The position numbers were made by a program, and so were the translations under genes. From Arctopsyche grandis (lineage: Eukaryota > Arthropoda > Insecta > Trichoptera > Hydropsychidae), in the NCBI RefSeq assembly GCF_051622035.1, contig NC_135362.1, positions 10,729,501 to 10,793,500 on the forward strand: 64,000 bases of DNA, in the 5' to 3' direction. The notes below the pieces were generated by a model. That model had not been told where the DNA came from and did no database searches. It saw nothing but the letters and a program-made list of their open reading frames with translations. Positions 12,010-22,464 of the stretch are shown here, piece by piece (the first letter of the stretch is position 1; the number at the start of each line of letters is the position of its first letter).

Positions 12010-12875
12010 GCACGAAAAACCAAATATCGGAAGGCAAAGATCGAAAATCGAAAGATCTTAAGTTGAAAGATCAAAAAAAAGAGTGCATGGAAAACGGTAC
12101 ATCCTCACTTAATGTGCGCGCGCAGAATACGGGAGGAAAAGCCTGTTCCTCTTGTTCCTGTTGTATCCTGCTCGCGCAAATTAAGTGAGGATGTACGTGA
12201 GTATGTACCGTTTACCATGCACCCTTTTTTTTGATCTTTCAACTTAAGATCTTTCGATTTTCGATCTTTGCCTTCCGATATTTGGTTTTTCGTGCATTTC
12301 ACATTCGATCCCGTGAGGTGCACCCATCTTGCAATACTGCAATATTTAAGCCCGTATTGTTTAAAAACGTGTCGGAAATTATCCTTTGAATGGTTTTTTG
12401 CAGATTGCACATTTCAAGTGTCAGTAACATGATCCATTCTAAATATTAGTCAAAAAAACGCAAGGCAGTTTTTACTCTATGATGCTACTATCATTAAAAA
12501 CTTTCTCTTTGACGTTTTTTGTTGTTTGGTCGAACAGACGGAGAACAAGATTATTTCCGAGAAAAATATTTATTAAACATAAATTTTATTCTGCCATAAT
12601 TTGCCGCCCCCTAAAATTATCCGCCCGTGGGAAATTGTTTTACCTGCCTATGCTTTCAGGACGTCACTGAGTGAAGTTAATAAAAAACTTTTAAAAATAA
12701 GAACCCTGTGACATTATCCGGTATCTCTTGTTTCCTCGATGGTGCTCCTATTTATTATTAACTATTAGTAATACATATATTAATTTAGCAACTGCAATTT
12801 ATTATTTTAATCTAAATAGCTAACGGCCAACGACTGTAATTTTTCCATTAATTTGATCAACCATAGATATAGAAT

Positions 12876-13913
12876 TGTAGGCGGGGTAGGTAAGTGTTGA
12901 CCGTATCCCGGCCTAACGAAACACTGTTGTGCTTGTTTTATAAAGTTTTATTGTTTGCCTATGGTTGTACAAAGGTATGGTATTTGTGGGCAAAAGTATG
13001 TCGTTCAGCGGTCTCTGGATATGGTAGAGTGTCGCTGGCTCGGCATTCAGCTATGTTCAGAAGGTCTCTGGATGCGGCAGTGTGTTGCTGGCTCGTTCGG
13101 CTGGTTGATCTTCCAAGTCCGCGTAGTGTAGTGGTGGCTGGTCAGGAGCTGTATGTCGACTGGTCTGCTGCTGTGTGTCGACGCTTGCTGCTGTGGGTCG
13201 ACTGGCGTTGTCTTTGTGGCTGCGTTTTAACGATAGTTTATAGGGAGTGCCACTCCCTTAACCTATCCATCGAACGTGTTGTATGGGATCGGACTCTCGG
13301 TGATGTTTGTGGTGCGGGCTGGCGGCTGCTCGCTTGTGGGGTGTTTGTCAATCTGGAACACTAAGCAAAATTAGTGCAACATCTGTGGGATACTGTCGGG
13401 GTTAGTGTGTTAGTGGGTGGTTAACGGGTATGGACCGTTTGGAGGTGGTTGAGTCTGGTTAATTAAATTGGGTGCTATTTTAGCCTATACCCAACTGGCG
13501 TTGTTTGGGTTGTACCTCCTTTTATAGTGTTTCTGGAATCACCTGATCGATGGTGGTGGTTTGTTGATGCGTAAGAAAGGAATTTGCTTTTGTCGAGGCG
13601 TAGAATTTTCTGGAATGATTGATGGAAGTGGTTGTTGATGCGTAAGCGCATGTGGTTGTTGATGCGTAAACGAGGAATGCACTTTTGTCGAGGCGTAGAA
13701 TTTTCTGGAATGATTGGCGCCGTTCCGCTCGATGTAGTTTAATGGTGGCGGCGTGTTTCGACCGTTTTGGTTCCACTCGACTGGTAGGGGCGTTCCGCTT
13801 GAGTTTAATATAATGGTTGCAGGTGTGCGACGTCTGGTTTTCGGGAATGTAGTTTGTTGTTGCGGAATATTCTCGAATGTTTCGATGACGATGACGATGA
13901 CGAGATTCCTACA
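12876..13913 (-). mobile_element. solo LTR of the same family, long form, inverted
   Basis: It begins TGTAGGCGGGGTAG and ends GAGATTCCTACA on the + strand, that is, TGTAGGAATC...CCTACA read on the minus strand. A perfect GAAT duplication flanks it (12872-12875 and 13914-13917). It is 1038 bp, with U3 closely matching the 748-bp LTR up to the TATAAAAGG box but a longer downstream part that includes an AATAAA-type signal (minus strand, near 12950). An LTR-LTR recombination product. Confidence 0.9.
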
Positions 13914-13985
13914 GAATAATTATTATATATCTATGTCATCAAATTAATACTAATCAATTTTGTACAGGTAGCCATATGATTTTTT

Positions 13986-14186
13986 GGTTCGGTGATTACT
14001 AGTCAAATGTGAACCGGTCACAGGACAACCGGTCGCTCTAGATCGATCACATGTGATCACCCGTCCCACTAAAACTGGTCACACCCTAAAATCGGTCAAT
14101 CAGTGTGACGGGTGATCACGTGTGACCGATCTAGAGCGACCAGTTGTCCTGTGACTGGTTCACATATGACTAGTAGTCCGTTTACC
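13986..14186. mobile_element. palindromic hAT-like MITE, copy 1
   Basis: 201 bp. Left end GGTTCGGTGATTACTAGTC, right end inverted as GGTAAACGGACTACTAGTC. Long complementary arms run through GTGAACC(G/A)GTCACAGGACAAC and CTCTAGATCG. An 8-bp target duplication GATTTTTT flanks it (13978-13985 and 14187-14194). No coding capacity. Confidence 0.88.
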
Positions 14187-14194
14187 GATTTTTT

Positions 14195-14497
14195 TCATTG
14201 TATCCAATGATTTTTTACAAGTATATCTATTTTATTTTGTTTACATAAGAAAAATATATATTTGTATAAAGTTATTACTTTTATGGTTTATTGTAGCGTA
14301 TTCACCGTGTGAATAAAAGGATAAATGGAATAAGATTTCTTTTTAAATTATAGAGTAATGGACATTTTTAGTGTTGTTACGAACAAATCAGGAAGCTAAA
14401 ATAATCTTTGACAGCTGTCATGGCTAGATGTTCGTGCTATTTTTATATTTAATAGTTTGAATGAAGTATTTATTAATACAAGTCAATATAATTAAAA
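14195..14497. other. 5' flank of zinc-finger gene
   Basis: AT-rich, about 300 bp between the MITE and the first ATG. It probably holds the promoter and a short 5' UTR. No motif is strong enough to call. Confidence 0.35.
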
Positions 14498-17264
14498 ATG
14501 GATGAAAATGTGTGCCAACAATGTCAACGAGTATGCAAAAATACTTACGACAGAATTGTACGTGACAGTTGCGGTCATTACAAGTGCAGATTGTGCCTTT
14601 TACAAGAAGCCAACCAATGCTTGGCTTGTTCTGAACAGAATCCATCACCGAGTCATTTTTTGGTTGAAAAGTATATAAAATTAAATCAAAATGTTAAATC
14701 CAAATATCTGCCAGAACACGCGGATTACGAATCAAATAGAAACATATACAATACGATAGCCTCTGAAAAATTAGTATATAATGATACTTGTCATACGGAT
14801 TTATTTAATATAAATAATGAAAAACGACTATCAAATGGTTATAATTTGTACCATGCAACTTTTCCTGTAGAAAATAGTTCAAATCTCAACAGCAAAAATG
14901 TTCCCACCGATCTATCAAAGAAAAATAGTCATAGTTGTCCAACAGAAGTAAATGATTGTTTAAAAAATAGCGAAAATTTTACAAAAACAACCAACGATAA
15001 TCAGGATAGTCCAATCGTTTTGCAAATACAATCCGACGACAATCTTGTAATTCAGTCCAATGAATTTTATTGTACAGTGTGTGATACTGTGAGTTTTCCT
15101 CGCCTTCAAAATTCTATAGTGATGTTTTTTTCTTTATTAGTAATTTAATATCTTATATATTCTTCTTTATGTTTAGATGTTCGATGACAAAACAGTCTAC
15201 GAGGAACATGTTAATACAGATCATCGTATTAAAAAAAACTTAATTTGTGATACTTGTGATGCAAAATTTGATAGAAAGTCAAAATTAATTAGACATATAC
15301 ACACACACACAAGTAAGAGGATTATTTTATACATTAATTTAGATCTATAAAAATTAATACATACTTATAAAATTCTTCTGTTTTAATTTCAGACACTAAA
15401 TTATTCAAGTGTAAATTATGTGCTGCAAAATTTTCAAATCCATCATCATTAAAAAAACACAATTACATTCATTCTAATTTGAAGCCATATGAATGTAAAG
15501 ATTGTAATATGTCATTTAGAGATTCTTCAAATTTACGTAAACATCAATCTAAACATTCAGGTATTACTTTGTGCAATTATTCTACTTATATTAAACAACA
15601 GTGGACTCATTTTTATATGAATTATGTAAACAAAAACTTAAAATTTACTTTTGCATGTTTTAATCAAATTTATTTAGGCGTGAAATTTGTCTGCCCAGAA
15701 TGCGGAAAATGCTTTGAGAGAAAATCTTATTTAAAAGTACATCTTAGAATCCATAACAGTTTTAAGTTCTGGACGTGTTCGATGTGCGATAAAGAATTTT
15801 CCGCAAAAAGTAATAAAGAACGGCACGAGTTGACCCATTCTGGTATGTTATGTTAAATTATTTTTTAAATGAGTATTGTTTATGTAAATAAACGTCACTA
15901 ATTTGCAATCATTTATAGGTATGAAGCAACACAACTGCACTTTCTGTGGTGCTAATTTTATAAGAAAAGATAACTTGGAGCGACACGTTCGAAATACCCA
16001 CAATGTATCAAATAATGTTAACTTCACAAATAGCTCCGGTCCAGTGACAAATAGCATGATCTGCAAAAAGATCAAAAAAGTAAAAGAAAGTAGAAGTGTA
16101 TCTGATATGTATTCATTAGAGAAAAGTGAACTATGTGACAAAAATTGTTTATTACACATTGAACAAAATAAGAATAATGTTGTAAATAATAACATTGTGC
16201 TAATGAATTCTAATAACATAGATCCTATCGCTAATTTGTATAATAACTGTAATATTGTTGAAAATAAGACTGATGAAAAAGACGAAAGGCAAACTTGGAG
16301 TGAAATTTTGGAAGCTAATAATAGAAGACAATCAGTTATTTTTAAACCGGCTACAAATCAACCAAAAATCTTTGAAGTAATAACAGAAAATGCACATTCC
16401 CATAATGTAAATACAATATTAGGAAATGAAACTCCCAGTAATATGGAAATCGATTTCGATAATGAAATAACATTGAGTAATAGTTGCATATCAGCAATTT
16501 GTGAGAAAACGTTTTCATTAATTAAAGATAAAATTGAATTAGAAAAAGCAGAGCTAATGAGTACCAGTAAACAACCAAAAGAAACAATAAATGTCATGGA
16601 CATGTATAAGAAAATGTGTGCTTTAGAAAGCAGTGACGGAAGTATTCAGAACAATTCTATAATTGAAGGACTTGTTCAATTTGATCCAAAGTCAAACGTC
16701 GTGTTTTACAAAAATAGTGAAAGAATCGACAAAGAGACTCGTTATATTCATAAAAAAGTAAATTATGATATGCAAAAAAATTATTTACAGAAGTCGGCAC
16801 AGTCATTACAAGAAGATGAGGAATTCGACGATGAAAAAGCGAGCTGGTTTATCTTTCAACTGTCGAAAAAGAATGCAGAAGGTGGTGCTGCTTCCAAAAA
16901 GTGTTCTCCTGAATCTATAGCATTGTATAAAAGGATTTTATTTCCAAAATACAGAGGCGATGTTGAAATAAAGGATTCTCTAAAAGACGAAATCGAAGAA
17001 TGTTTGCGAGGCAAACTTATCAATGGCGAAGAAGTTACGGGTCAGCTTAAGAAATGTTTGCAGTTGCGGTTGTATGACGAGATTATCAACCATCGGCACA
17101 TTTTATTTCGCAAATACAGTGAATTCGGTTCTGCCGAAGGTGGATCTTCAAAATATACCGATTTTCCACCAAGTCAAAATATATCTGATGTTCATACACA
17201 CATACCAAATGATATTCATTGGCGGAGGAGATTGGCTCAACACTCTTCACTTAACGAAGGCTGA
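14498..17264 (+). CDS. RING-like and C2H2 zinc-finger protein, 5 exons
   Basis: Exons 14498-15088, 15177-15312, 15393-15560, 15678-15842 and 15919-17264 (2406 nt, 801 residues), all GT-AG and phase-consistent. The N-terminus has a RING-like cysteine/histidine pattern (C6, C9, C25, H27, C30, C33, C41, C44). A low-complexity Asn/Ser-rich linker follows. Seven C2H2 fingers lie at about residues 189-380: YCTVCDT..., ICDTCDAKF, CKLCAAKF, CKDCNMSF, CPECGKCF, CSMCDKEF and CTFCGANF. Several introns split at the same place in the finger linker (HSG|), as expected for a finger array grown by exon duplication. The long C-terminal half is acidic and unrecognised apart from a compact region (FQLSKKNAEGGAASKK to the end). 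Probably a nuclear DNA-binding protein, possibly with ubiquitin-ligase activity; the target is unknown. Only the start choice and the RING call are uncertain. Confidence 0.88.
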
Positions 17265-17299
17265 ATTAATTTATAATTAATTAAAAATACATGCATATA

Positions 17300-18580
17300 A
17301 CAGTTGGGCTGAAAAGTTCGTAGGCTAGCATAGAAAAAATCCTTTTCTTGTTAGAATTTGATTTTATTATTCACTATAGTTGCCTTCGAGGGCGATACAA
17401 CGATTATAGCGGTCATACAATTTTTCGATACCATTTTTATAGTACGATTTGTCTTTAGCCTCAAAATAGGCTTCAGTTTCGGCGATCACCTCTTCATCGG
17501 CGCAAAATTTCTATCCAGCGAGCATCTGAGAACAGGAAAAAGTCGCTGGGGGCCAGATCTGGAGAATACGGTGGATGCAGAAGCAATTCGAAGCCCAATT
17601 CATGCAATTTTGCCATCGTTTTCATTGATTTGTGACACGGTGCATTGTCTTGTTGAAACAGCACTTTCTTCTTCTTCAAATGGGGCTGTTTTTCCGCGAT
17701 TTCGTCCTTCAAACGCTCCAATAACGCTACGTAAGAGTCGCTGTTTATGGTTTTTCCCTTTTTAAGATAGTCGATGAATATTATACCATGCGCATCCCAA
17801 AACACTGATGCCATAACCTTGCCAGCCGACTTTTGCGTCTTTCCACGCTTTGGAGTCACTTCATCACGTGCAGTCCACTCCGCTGACTGTCGATTGGACT
17901 CCGGTGTGAAATGATGGAGCCATGTTTCATCCATTGTCACATATCGACGCAAAAATTCGGGTTTATTACGATTGAACAGCTCCAAACACTGCTCAGAATC
18001 ATCAATTCGTTGTTGTTTTTGGTCGATAGTGAGCTCGCGCGGCACCCACTTCGAACAGAGCTTTTGCATACCCAAATATTCATTCACGATATGTCCAACA
18101 CGTTCCTTTAATATCTTTAGGGTCTCAAATATCTCAATCAACTTCACTTTACGTTAATCCAAAATTATTTTGTGGACTTTTTTGATGTTTTCGTCGGTAA
18201 CAGCCTCTTTGGGGCGTCCACTGCTTGCATCGTCCTCGGTTCTCATCTCGCCTCGTTTAAACTTAGTAAACCACTTCTCAACGGTTGATTTTCCTGGTGC
18301 AAGGTCCGAATAATGTTTATCAAGCCAAGCCTTGGCTTCAATAGTATTTTTTTTCACCAAAAAGCAATGCTTTATTAACACACGAAATTCCTTTTTATCC
18401 ATTTTTTCAAACTAATAAAAGTTGCTTCACTCAAAATGCTATAACTCACAAACTAATAATACGACAGCTGTCAAATTTATACACGTGTCTTTTGAAGGTT
18501 AGGGCTAACTAAAAATCATATGGATTTAATATTATTAGCGCCATATATGTGTCAGCCTACGAACTTTTCAGCCCACCTAA
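17300..18580 (-). mobile_element. mariner transposon, degenerate
   Basis: 1281 bp, flanked by TA on both sides (17298-17299 and 18581-18582). Inverted ends share GGGCTGAAAAGTTCGTAGGC. It lies 35 bp after the stop of the zinc-finger gene, in opposite orientation, so it may lie in or near that gene's 3' UTR. It carries a broken transposase (separate entry). Confidence 0.93.
17367..18402 (-). pseudogene. mariner transposase pseudogene (DD34D)
   Basis: Start MDKKEFRVLIKHCFLVKKNT at 18402, with an N-terminal HTH that includes the WFTKFKRGEM region. An in-frame TAA at 18154-18156 interrupts it after HKIILD. The frame then continues through TMDETWLHHF (first catalytic Asp), QQDNAPCH (second) and YSPDLAPSDFFLF (third), so all three catalytic aspartates of a DD34D mariner are present. 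After FFLFSD the frame shifts, with another stop, and the C-terminal residues reappear in a different frame to a TAA at 17367-17369. At least three lesions, so it is inactive. Confidence 0.93.
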
Positions 18581-18582
18581 TA

Positions 18583-19246
18583 TTTATGTATTGGGCTGCT
18601 GTATGTTATGCATATGTACATACATGCATTTCGGATTTGAGATTGTGCTTGGATGCGTATCTTAAGATTTAATAAATGCATTTATATGCAATTATGATTT
18701 TTTTCCATTTCTATTTATAATATTATATGTATATACATATATACATGCATGCATACTACTTATATATAGGTATTTATATAATATGTACATAAATACATAC
18801 AGTATTTGTTTTATATAATATGTGCATAAGAGTACATACATATACCTATTTTTTTTTTCATTTTTATTTCAATGATATTGTGTAAAATATATTAAAACAA
18901 AGAAATTAAATGTCTTTTTTTAAAGAATCCCATTTTTTTTTGTTTTCTGTTTCTATGTACGTATGTCTTATTATTTTCAAAGAATAGTTTAAAGTGTATT
19001 TTTAAGTAAGGATCAGAAAGTTTAATTACAATAAGAATTGAATTTGTTTTCAAAATATCTTAAACAAGCCTAAAATATGCTCTTCAGCTTGCCCCTTTAC
19101 CAGTTTTCAGTATAATCTTCAAATCATCGTTTAAATGACTGATAACCTTTTTAATTTGTTTATCTTTGTAAATTTCCATTTCTTCTATTCTATTTTATAA
19201 CCTTTTTCCAATATTTTAACACTTTAGTTCAGTTATGCAATGTGCT
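18583..19246. other. AT-rich spacer with microsatellites
   Basis: TACATA/ATATGTA-rich simple sequence and poly-T tracts. No gene or bounded element is seen. Confidence 0.4.
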
Positions 19247-19254
19247 ATTTTGTC

Positions 19255-19314
19255 GGTTCGGTGATTACTAGTCAAATGTGAACCGGTCACAGGACAACTA
19301 GTAGACCGTTTACC
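19255..19314. mobile_element. palindromic hAT-like MITE, 60-bp deletion copy
   Basis: Left 44 bp of the family (GGTTCGGTGATTACTAGTC...) joined to the terminal TAGTAGACCGTTTACC, with the interior lost. Still flanked by a perfect 8-bp duplication ATTTTGTC (19247-19254 and 19315-19322). Confidence 0.88.
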
Positions 19315-19761
19315 ATTTTGTCATGTTATAGCTTTTATTCTTTTCTTTTTCATTTGTTTATCTTGTATTCATCTTTTTCATTTAATTATTTTTGTGAAAA
19401 TCTGTAATTGGACTCGGATGTTATATATATTATATATTTACTCTTTGTTTTTATGCATTTCTACATCTTGTTGTCTGTTGATTTTTTAATAAATAAAATA
19501 AAATAAAAAAAATAGCCTACAATTATTTTTAAAGCAATTAAAACGTAATTTTTAATCAGTCGCTAAATATTTCATGTGGCAATGAAAATACCACATAAGA
19601 TATTGGTTGAATGCGAGTTATAAAATTTTTTAATCAATTTATATTCTGTATAGTTCATACAGAATTGAAATTGATGAAATATTTGCATATTTAAAGTTAA
19701 TATTACCCGTCATATCATAATTATATTCTCTCAATGTCTTGCATTTCCCATTAGCTTAGGG

Positions 19762-20626
19762 CAGGGGTCGGCAGCCTTTTGAGTCGGAAGAGCCAAAAAT
19801 TACAATTTACAAAATTTCAAAGTTTTTAAAGAGCCACAAAATTTTTTCTTGCCAACAATAAATAGTACTCGCATAAATAAAGATTTTTGATAAAAAAAAA
19901 ACTTATCTATTTATTCATAAGAAAAAATATCTATTTATTCATACATACATACATAAGTAGTGTTTTCACAACAAATTAGATAATATATATACATATATGG
20001 CATTATTAAATAATTACTTATTATTTAAGTAAAAAATTGAAACAATTAAACATTTACTTACAACACTAACTTGTACTTCAATAACAAACAATTGAGCAAA
20101 CAAACGTAAGAATTTCGTGGTTTATTTTGCTCTGAAGAATTGAAAATCCAAAGTACGACTGAGAAAATCATATTCGATTCTAAATAGCACAGGTCTCATA
20201 AAAAGAAAAAAATTTCAATATATGCTTCGAATATCATTGCAGCCGAGGACAAAATCTGCAACACGATTCAGGCAGTGCGTACCATTTCGTGGAAGCGGCG
20301 AGCGGATGACGAAACTGCGAGCTGGGGTGAACACTTCACTGCAAACAAATAAATTATGACTGTATTGTTCTTTGTGGAATTTGAGAGCTTCCGACGGACT
20401 GACGTCAGTGACGACGCGTGTCACGGGGGAGGGGTGCGGTGAAAAGCGAGTACAAGTGACTCGGTGTGATAGAATCGGTGCCTAATCCTCGTTAATCGAT
20501 TCAGAACGATTTTTAATTTTTTTTTTTTTGATAAAATAAATAATATTTGCGTATGGAACTAAAGAGCCGCAGCTTCACATTTAAAGAGCCGCATGTGGCT
20601 CGCGAGCCGCAGGTTGCCGACCCCTG
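19762..20626. mobile_element. non-autonomous hAT transposon, 865 bp
   Basis: Ends CAGGGGTCGGCAGCC and, inverted, CAGGGGTCGGCAACC, typical of a widespread hAT group. Subterminal GAGCC(A/G) repeats follow both ends. The flanking 8-mers GCTTAGGG and GCCTGGGA are only loosely similar, so the target duplication is decayed. No transposase ORF. Confidence 0.8.
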
Positions 20627-20647
20627 GCCTGGGAGTTGAGGTGAAAA

Positions 20648-20901
20648 GGTTCGGTGATTACTAGTCAAATGTGAACCGGTCACAAGACAACCGGTCGCTC
20701 TAGATCGGTCACACGTGATCACCCGTCACACTAAAACTGGTCACACCCTAAATTCGGTCAATCAGTTTTATCGCGATCGATTTTATGGTGTGACCAGTTT
20801 TCTCGTGACCAGTTTTAGTGTGACGGGTGATCACGTGTGACCGATCAAGCGCGACCGGTTGTCCTGTGACTGGTTTACATATGACTAGTAGTCCGTTTAC
20901 C
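20648..20901. mobile_element. palindromic hAT-like MITE, copy 2
   Basis: 254 bp, with the same ends as copy 1 and a longer centre (ATCGCGATCGAT loop region). Perfect 8-bp duplication GGTGAAAA (20640-20647 and 20902-20909). Confidence 0.9.
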
Positions 20902-21366
20902 GGTGAAAAGATGCGGAGTTAGAGCATGGCTGATTTTTTGTTGGCTAAGGCTCAATGTGTAGGTGACGTTTATAGGTTATGCTAAATTTAATTTGTATAA
21001 GATGCAGCACATTCGGGGACTGTGTGGAAAATTGTTTCCAAGTTAGTGTATTATCAAGATTTAAATAAAAATAATTCATTTATTTATTTGTCTCATCAAT
21101 CTATACACTTTTGGCTAATACAGTAATAATAAATAATAGTAACTACTACATAAATATTGAAGTTCGGAATTTCAATGAACAAAACAATACAGGCTTTTTA
21201 TATTAGTGAAACCAACATCCGTGCCCATCCTACCTAAATTCATCCGGTGTATAAATGAAAAGTGTGTGGATATTGTTTGGACATTATATCACCATAACGC
21301 AATTACGCAGATTAAATCTTGTAATGAAAATTATTCACGTAGTTACAGTGGAGAATAGATTATTTA
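20902..21366. other. spacer upstream of solo LTR
   Basis: Mostly AT-rich. A possible first exon of the L16 gene, ATG at 20926 to donor 20962|GT, fits in phase but is weak (see findings). Confidence 0.3.
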
Positions 21367-22042
21367 TGTAGGTTGAGTCTTATAGGACGGGAGCTTATGT
21401 TTTGACTGTTTCCCGGCCAATGGAAACTCGGTTGAGTTTTTAAGAGGATTTTTATTTATGTTCAGTATACAAGTTTTCGCAAGTATTCGCAGCGAAGAGG
21501 GCTAGCTACCGACTTCGGTGGAAGCGCTGGCCGAGTCTGCTGCGCTGGTATATATGTTGGTTAAGAAATGTCATCATGCTTTCGGAAATGTCATTTTTTC
21601 CTACGGGCTTGAGATTATTCTTCGTGTAGCTGTGCCTCAAGGTTGTTCGATGTGCGGCCGAGTGATGAGATCATGCTTCATTTTTAATATAGAGCGAGTC
21701 GAATTGTGTCTTTGCCCTTGTGTGAGTCTTCACTCAATTTCAGGCGAGGTTGACTCTGCATGGGTCTGCTCTAAAGTACATATAGTCAATCGTTTGTTTA
21801 AAAGATGAGCTTGATTGCTAGCTAGTAATTATTTATATAGTTACTAGGTAGGCAAGTAATTATGCCTAACTAGTACTACATAAATAATTACTTGTACTGT
21901 ATATACTCCGCTTTAGACTATACTCTAGAGCAGACTGGATCAGCATTCTTGTACTGGAACGCAACGATGTAATCGTGTGACTTGTGTTTTATGAATTATC
22001 AATCTCGATTTAGGATCGTACAAGTTGTACTATATTCCTACA
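21367..22042 (-). mobile_element. probable solo LTR, inverted, second family
   Basis: 676 bp running TGTAGGTTGAGTC...TATTCCTACA. Read on the minus strand it has LTR order: TGTAGGAATATAG start, a TATATA box (near 21551), an AATAAA signal (near 21450) and a CAACCTACA end. The flanks ATTTA and ATTTG match at 4 of 5 positions. Unrelated in sequence to the 7977 family beyond the termini. Confidence 0.65.
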
Positions 22043-22278
22043 ATTTGTTTTACAGAACGATTTTGATATATTTATATTATATAATGTAGCCCGAGGAGTT
22101 TTTCTCGTACTAGAAACATGTTAATTTACAATAAAAAATATTAACAACTGAAGGATGAAAATATAATATTATTGTCAAATTTATCTGTTTGGAGTATGTG
22201 ACCTTTCAGGAGAGTATTTTTGTCGAAGGTTAAGAGATTAATTATAAAACATTTATGTAAATACATATATTGATTCGC

Positions 22279-22408
22279 GACCTACTTAACAGACTAGCAC
22301 AGCTGGACAGGGAAATTAGGATTAAATATGAACGTAGATAAGACCAAGCTAACGTTCAATAGTTATTACATGCCTGATAGCATCTCATTAGATGATAAAA
22401 TTATATAG
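22279..22408 (+). mobile_element. LINE reverse-transcriptase fragment
   Basis: A short degenerate stretch whose translation across two frames reads DLLNRLAQ then MNVDKTKLTFNSYYMPDSIS. These words are characteristic of the region after the reverse-transcriptase catalytic core in insect RTE/CR1-like non-LTR elements. It is truncated on both sides. Confidence 0.6.
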
Positions 22409-22464
22409 ATGTATTTCATACTTACATCTTTATTGAATCTAGTAATACTGTATTATTTACATAT

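Larger units (their letters stand above)
7953..12315. mobile_element. foldback element split by an LTR retrotransposon
   Basis: The left arm begins CACGGGATCGAATGTGAAAT (7953-7972), is interrupted at GCAC by the LTR element, and resumes at 12010. The right arm ends with the exact inverse, ATTTCACATTCGATCCCGTG, at 12315. Within the arms the long palindrome (GAAAAACCAAATATCGGAAG ... ) is nearly perfect for about 100 bp per arm. Taking out the LTR element restores a roughly 330-bp hairpin. No coding capacity. Confidence 0.8.
7768..12669. mobile_element. outer element of a three-level nest, CAGTGACGTC ends
   Basis: The sequence CAGTGACGTC at 7768-7777 reappears inverted as GACGTCACTG at 12660-12669. 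Both inner flanks carry GCCGCCC motifs close to the ends (about 7798 and 7832 on the left, 12603 on the right). AGTGAAG occurs just outside both ends (7757-7763 and 12670-12676), although on the left four bases (CCTT) separate it from the repeat. Removing the foldback and LTR insertions would leave only about 540 bp, with no transposase. It is read as a non-autonomous DNA transposon; the superfamily is not clear. Confidence 0.5.

Noticed and set aside
12105-12410. 101-residue minus-strand ORF
   Set aside because: Lies inside the foldback palindrome; no homology features.
12894-13364. 156-residue ORF
   Set aside because: Shadow of the solo LTR; no recognisable domain.
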